From an uncultured Verrucomicrobiae bacterium (GTDB taxonomy: Bacteria > Verrucomicrobiota > Verrucomicrobiia > Verrucomicrobiales > DEV007): 6,209 bases of DNA. Positions 5,897 to 6,209 of the stretch are shown here, piece after piece. The stretch is from contig CALDKL010000808.1 of NCBI GenBank assembly GCA_937898895.1, positions 1 to 6,209 on the forward strand, in the 5' to 3' direction. Numbering within the stretch: position 1 is the stretch's first letter; every line of letters begins with the position of its first letter. The translations under genes and the position numbers were made by a program. Below the pieces are notes generated by a model. The model saw only the letters and a program-made list of their open reading frames with translations, was not told the DNA's origin and did no database searches.

Positions 5897-6140
5897 AAAC
5901 CACTCCGCGCAACGCTCCCCCTGAGAGTGAGCCTCTCCCAGCCCAGTTGGCCGATGCGCTGCGCTGGCCTCCGGACACTCCCGGCGGGCGTTTTTACGCA
6001 GAGTGGGACTCTCAGGCTCCAGTCAGTCGCGAGGGACAACTTGTGTTCTTCTTCCCGTTCCTGGAGGCAGGAGATCGCTGGCCGGAGTTCCTGCGCGACT
6101 GCCCACTGCATTTTGTCGGCAATCGCGGCAGCGGCAGTGA
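5888..6140 (+). pseudogene. Transposase-like N-terminal fragment, frame-broken
   Basis: The frame with codons at 5941-5943 and onward is open from 5878 to the window end and reads like real protein: LADALRWPPDTPGGRFYA, then APVSREGQLVFFFPFLEAG, RWPEFLRDCPLHF and VGNRGSG (ending at 6135). From memory this resembles the N-terminus of a DDE transposase family common in Opitutales genomes (RFYA, APVSREGQLVFF, CPL and GNRGSG blocks); I cannot verify that by search. The frame has no ATG or GTG before these blocks. A GTG at 5888-5890 begins a neighbouring frame (MQPKPLRATLP) that would join it if one C were added to the five-C run at 5917-5921. After GNRGSG the reading loses family resemblance (SDNVVVNIPRN), so the fragment appears cut off near 6136-6150. 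Its family name is tentative; the coding nature is more certain than the label. Confidence 0.42.
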
Positions 6141-6209
6141 CAACGTCGTGGTGAACATTCCCCGAAACTCCTCGACCGAGTTCGCACCGCCATCCGTATG
6201 CGTGGATTC
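6141..6209 (+). CDS. Partial tyrosine recombinase (integron integrase-like) N-terminus
   Basis: The frame open from 6141 to the window edge includes SPKLLDRVRTAIRMRGF (6159-6209). This is very like the N-terminal SAM-like core-binding segment of integron-type integrases, where a K-LLD-x-VR-x-x-IR-x-R segment is followed by a tyrosine- or phenylalanine-serine and the RTE-x-x-Y helix. The gene runs off the window, so the catalytic domain with its R-H-R-Y residues cannot be seen. The frame has no ATG, GTG or TTG start before the match, and an in-frame stop lies at 6138-6140. A GTG at 6151-6153 in the next frame would give MNIPPKLLDRVR if one C were added to the CCCC run at 6160-6163. It follows the transposase fragment directly. 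With only about 17 informative residues, the call is an inference from pattern memory. Confidence 0.4.

Noticed and set aside
5662..6111. Minus-strand open frame of 149 codons over the terminator and transposase remnant
   Set aside because: It passes through the cupredoxin terminator and is antisense to a better coding-like frame; no domain is seen.

Overview
The window looks like chromosomal DNA of moderately high GC from a bacterium, most likely a member of the Verrucomicrobiota (Opitutae-like). This is inferred from gene types, not computed: a eukaryote-type (class II) glutamine synthetase, a large HAD phosphatase, a small azurin-like cupredoxin, weak or absent Shine-Dalgarno sequences before most genes, and a transposase-like fragment of a kind I associate with Opitutales. 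No rRNA, tRNA or CRISPR array is visible.

Layout. Five genes lie on the minus strand and, in order of transcription (right to left), encode: a degenerate receiver protein with a histidine-kinase-type H-box but no ATPase domain (4255-5019); a TIGR01777/YfcH-type SDR epimerase (3270-4187); a HAD phosphatase (2357-3235); a long-chain polyprenyl diphosphate synthase (1224-2240); and glutamine synthetase II (9-1028). Gaps between them are 67, 34, 116 and 195 nt. The first three could be one operon. Glutamine synthetase has its own upstream region with a strong sigma-54 (-24/-12) promoter match. An AT-rich divergent intergenic region (5020-5219) separates this block from a plus-strand secreted cupredoxin gene (5220-5681), which ends in a clear intrinsic terminator (5720-5755).

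The right end (about 5880-6209) is accessory. It holds a plus-strand transposase-like N-terminal fragment with no good start codon. At the very edge, in another frame, is a stretch that reads like the N-terminus of an integron-type or other tyrosine recombinase. Both would read cleanly from a GTG start if one C were added to a nearby C-run. This suggests either decayed mobile genes or homopolymer errors in the sequence.

Function. The core genes cover ammonia assimilation (GSII), quinone side-chain synthesis (polyprenyl diphosphate synthase), electron transfer (cupredoxin) and signalling. I see no tight pathway linking them all. The most unusual items are the receiver/H-box protein without a kinase domain, the sigma-54 control predicted for GSII, and the transposase/recombinase junction at the right edge.
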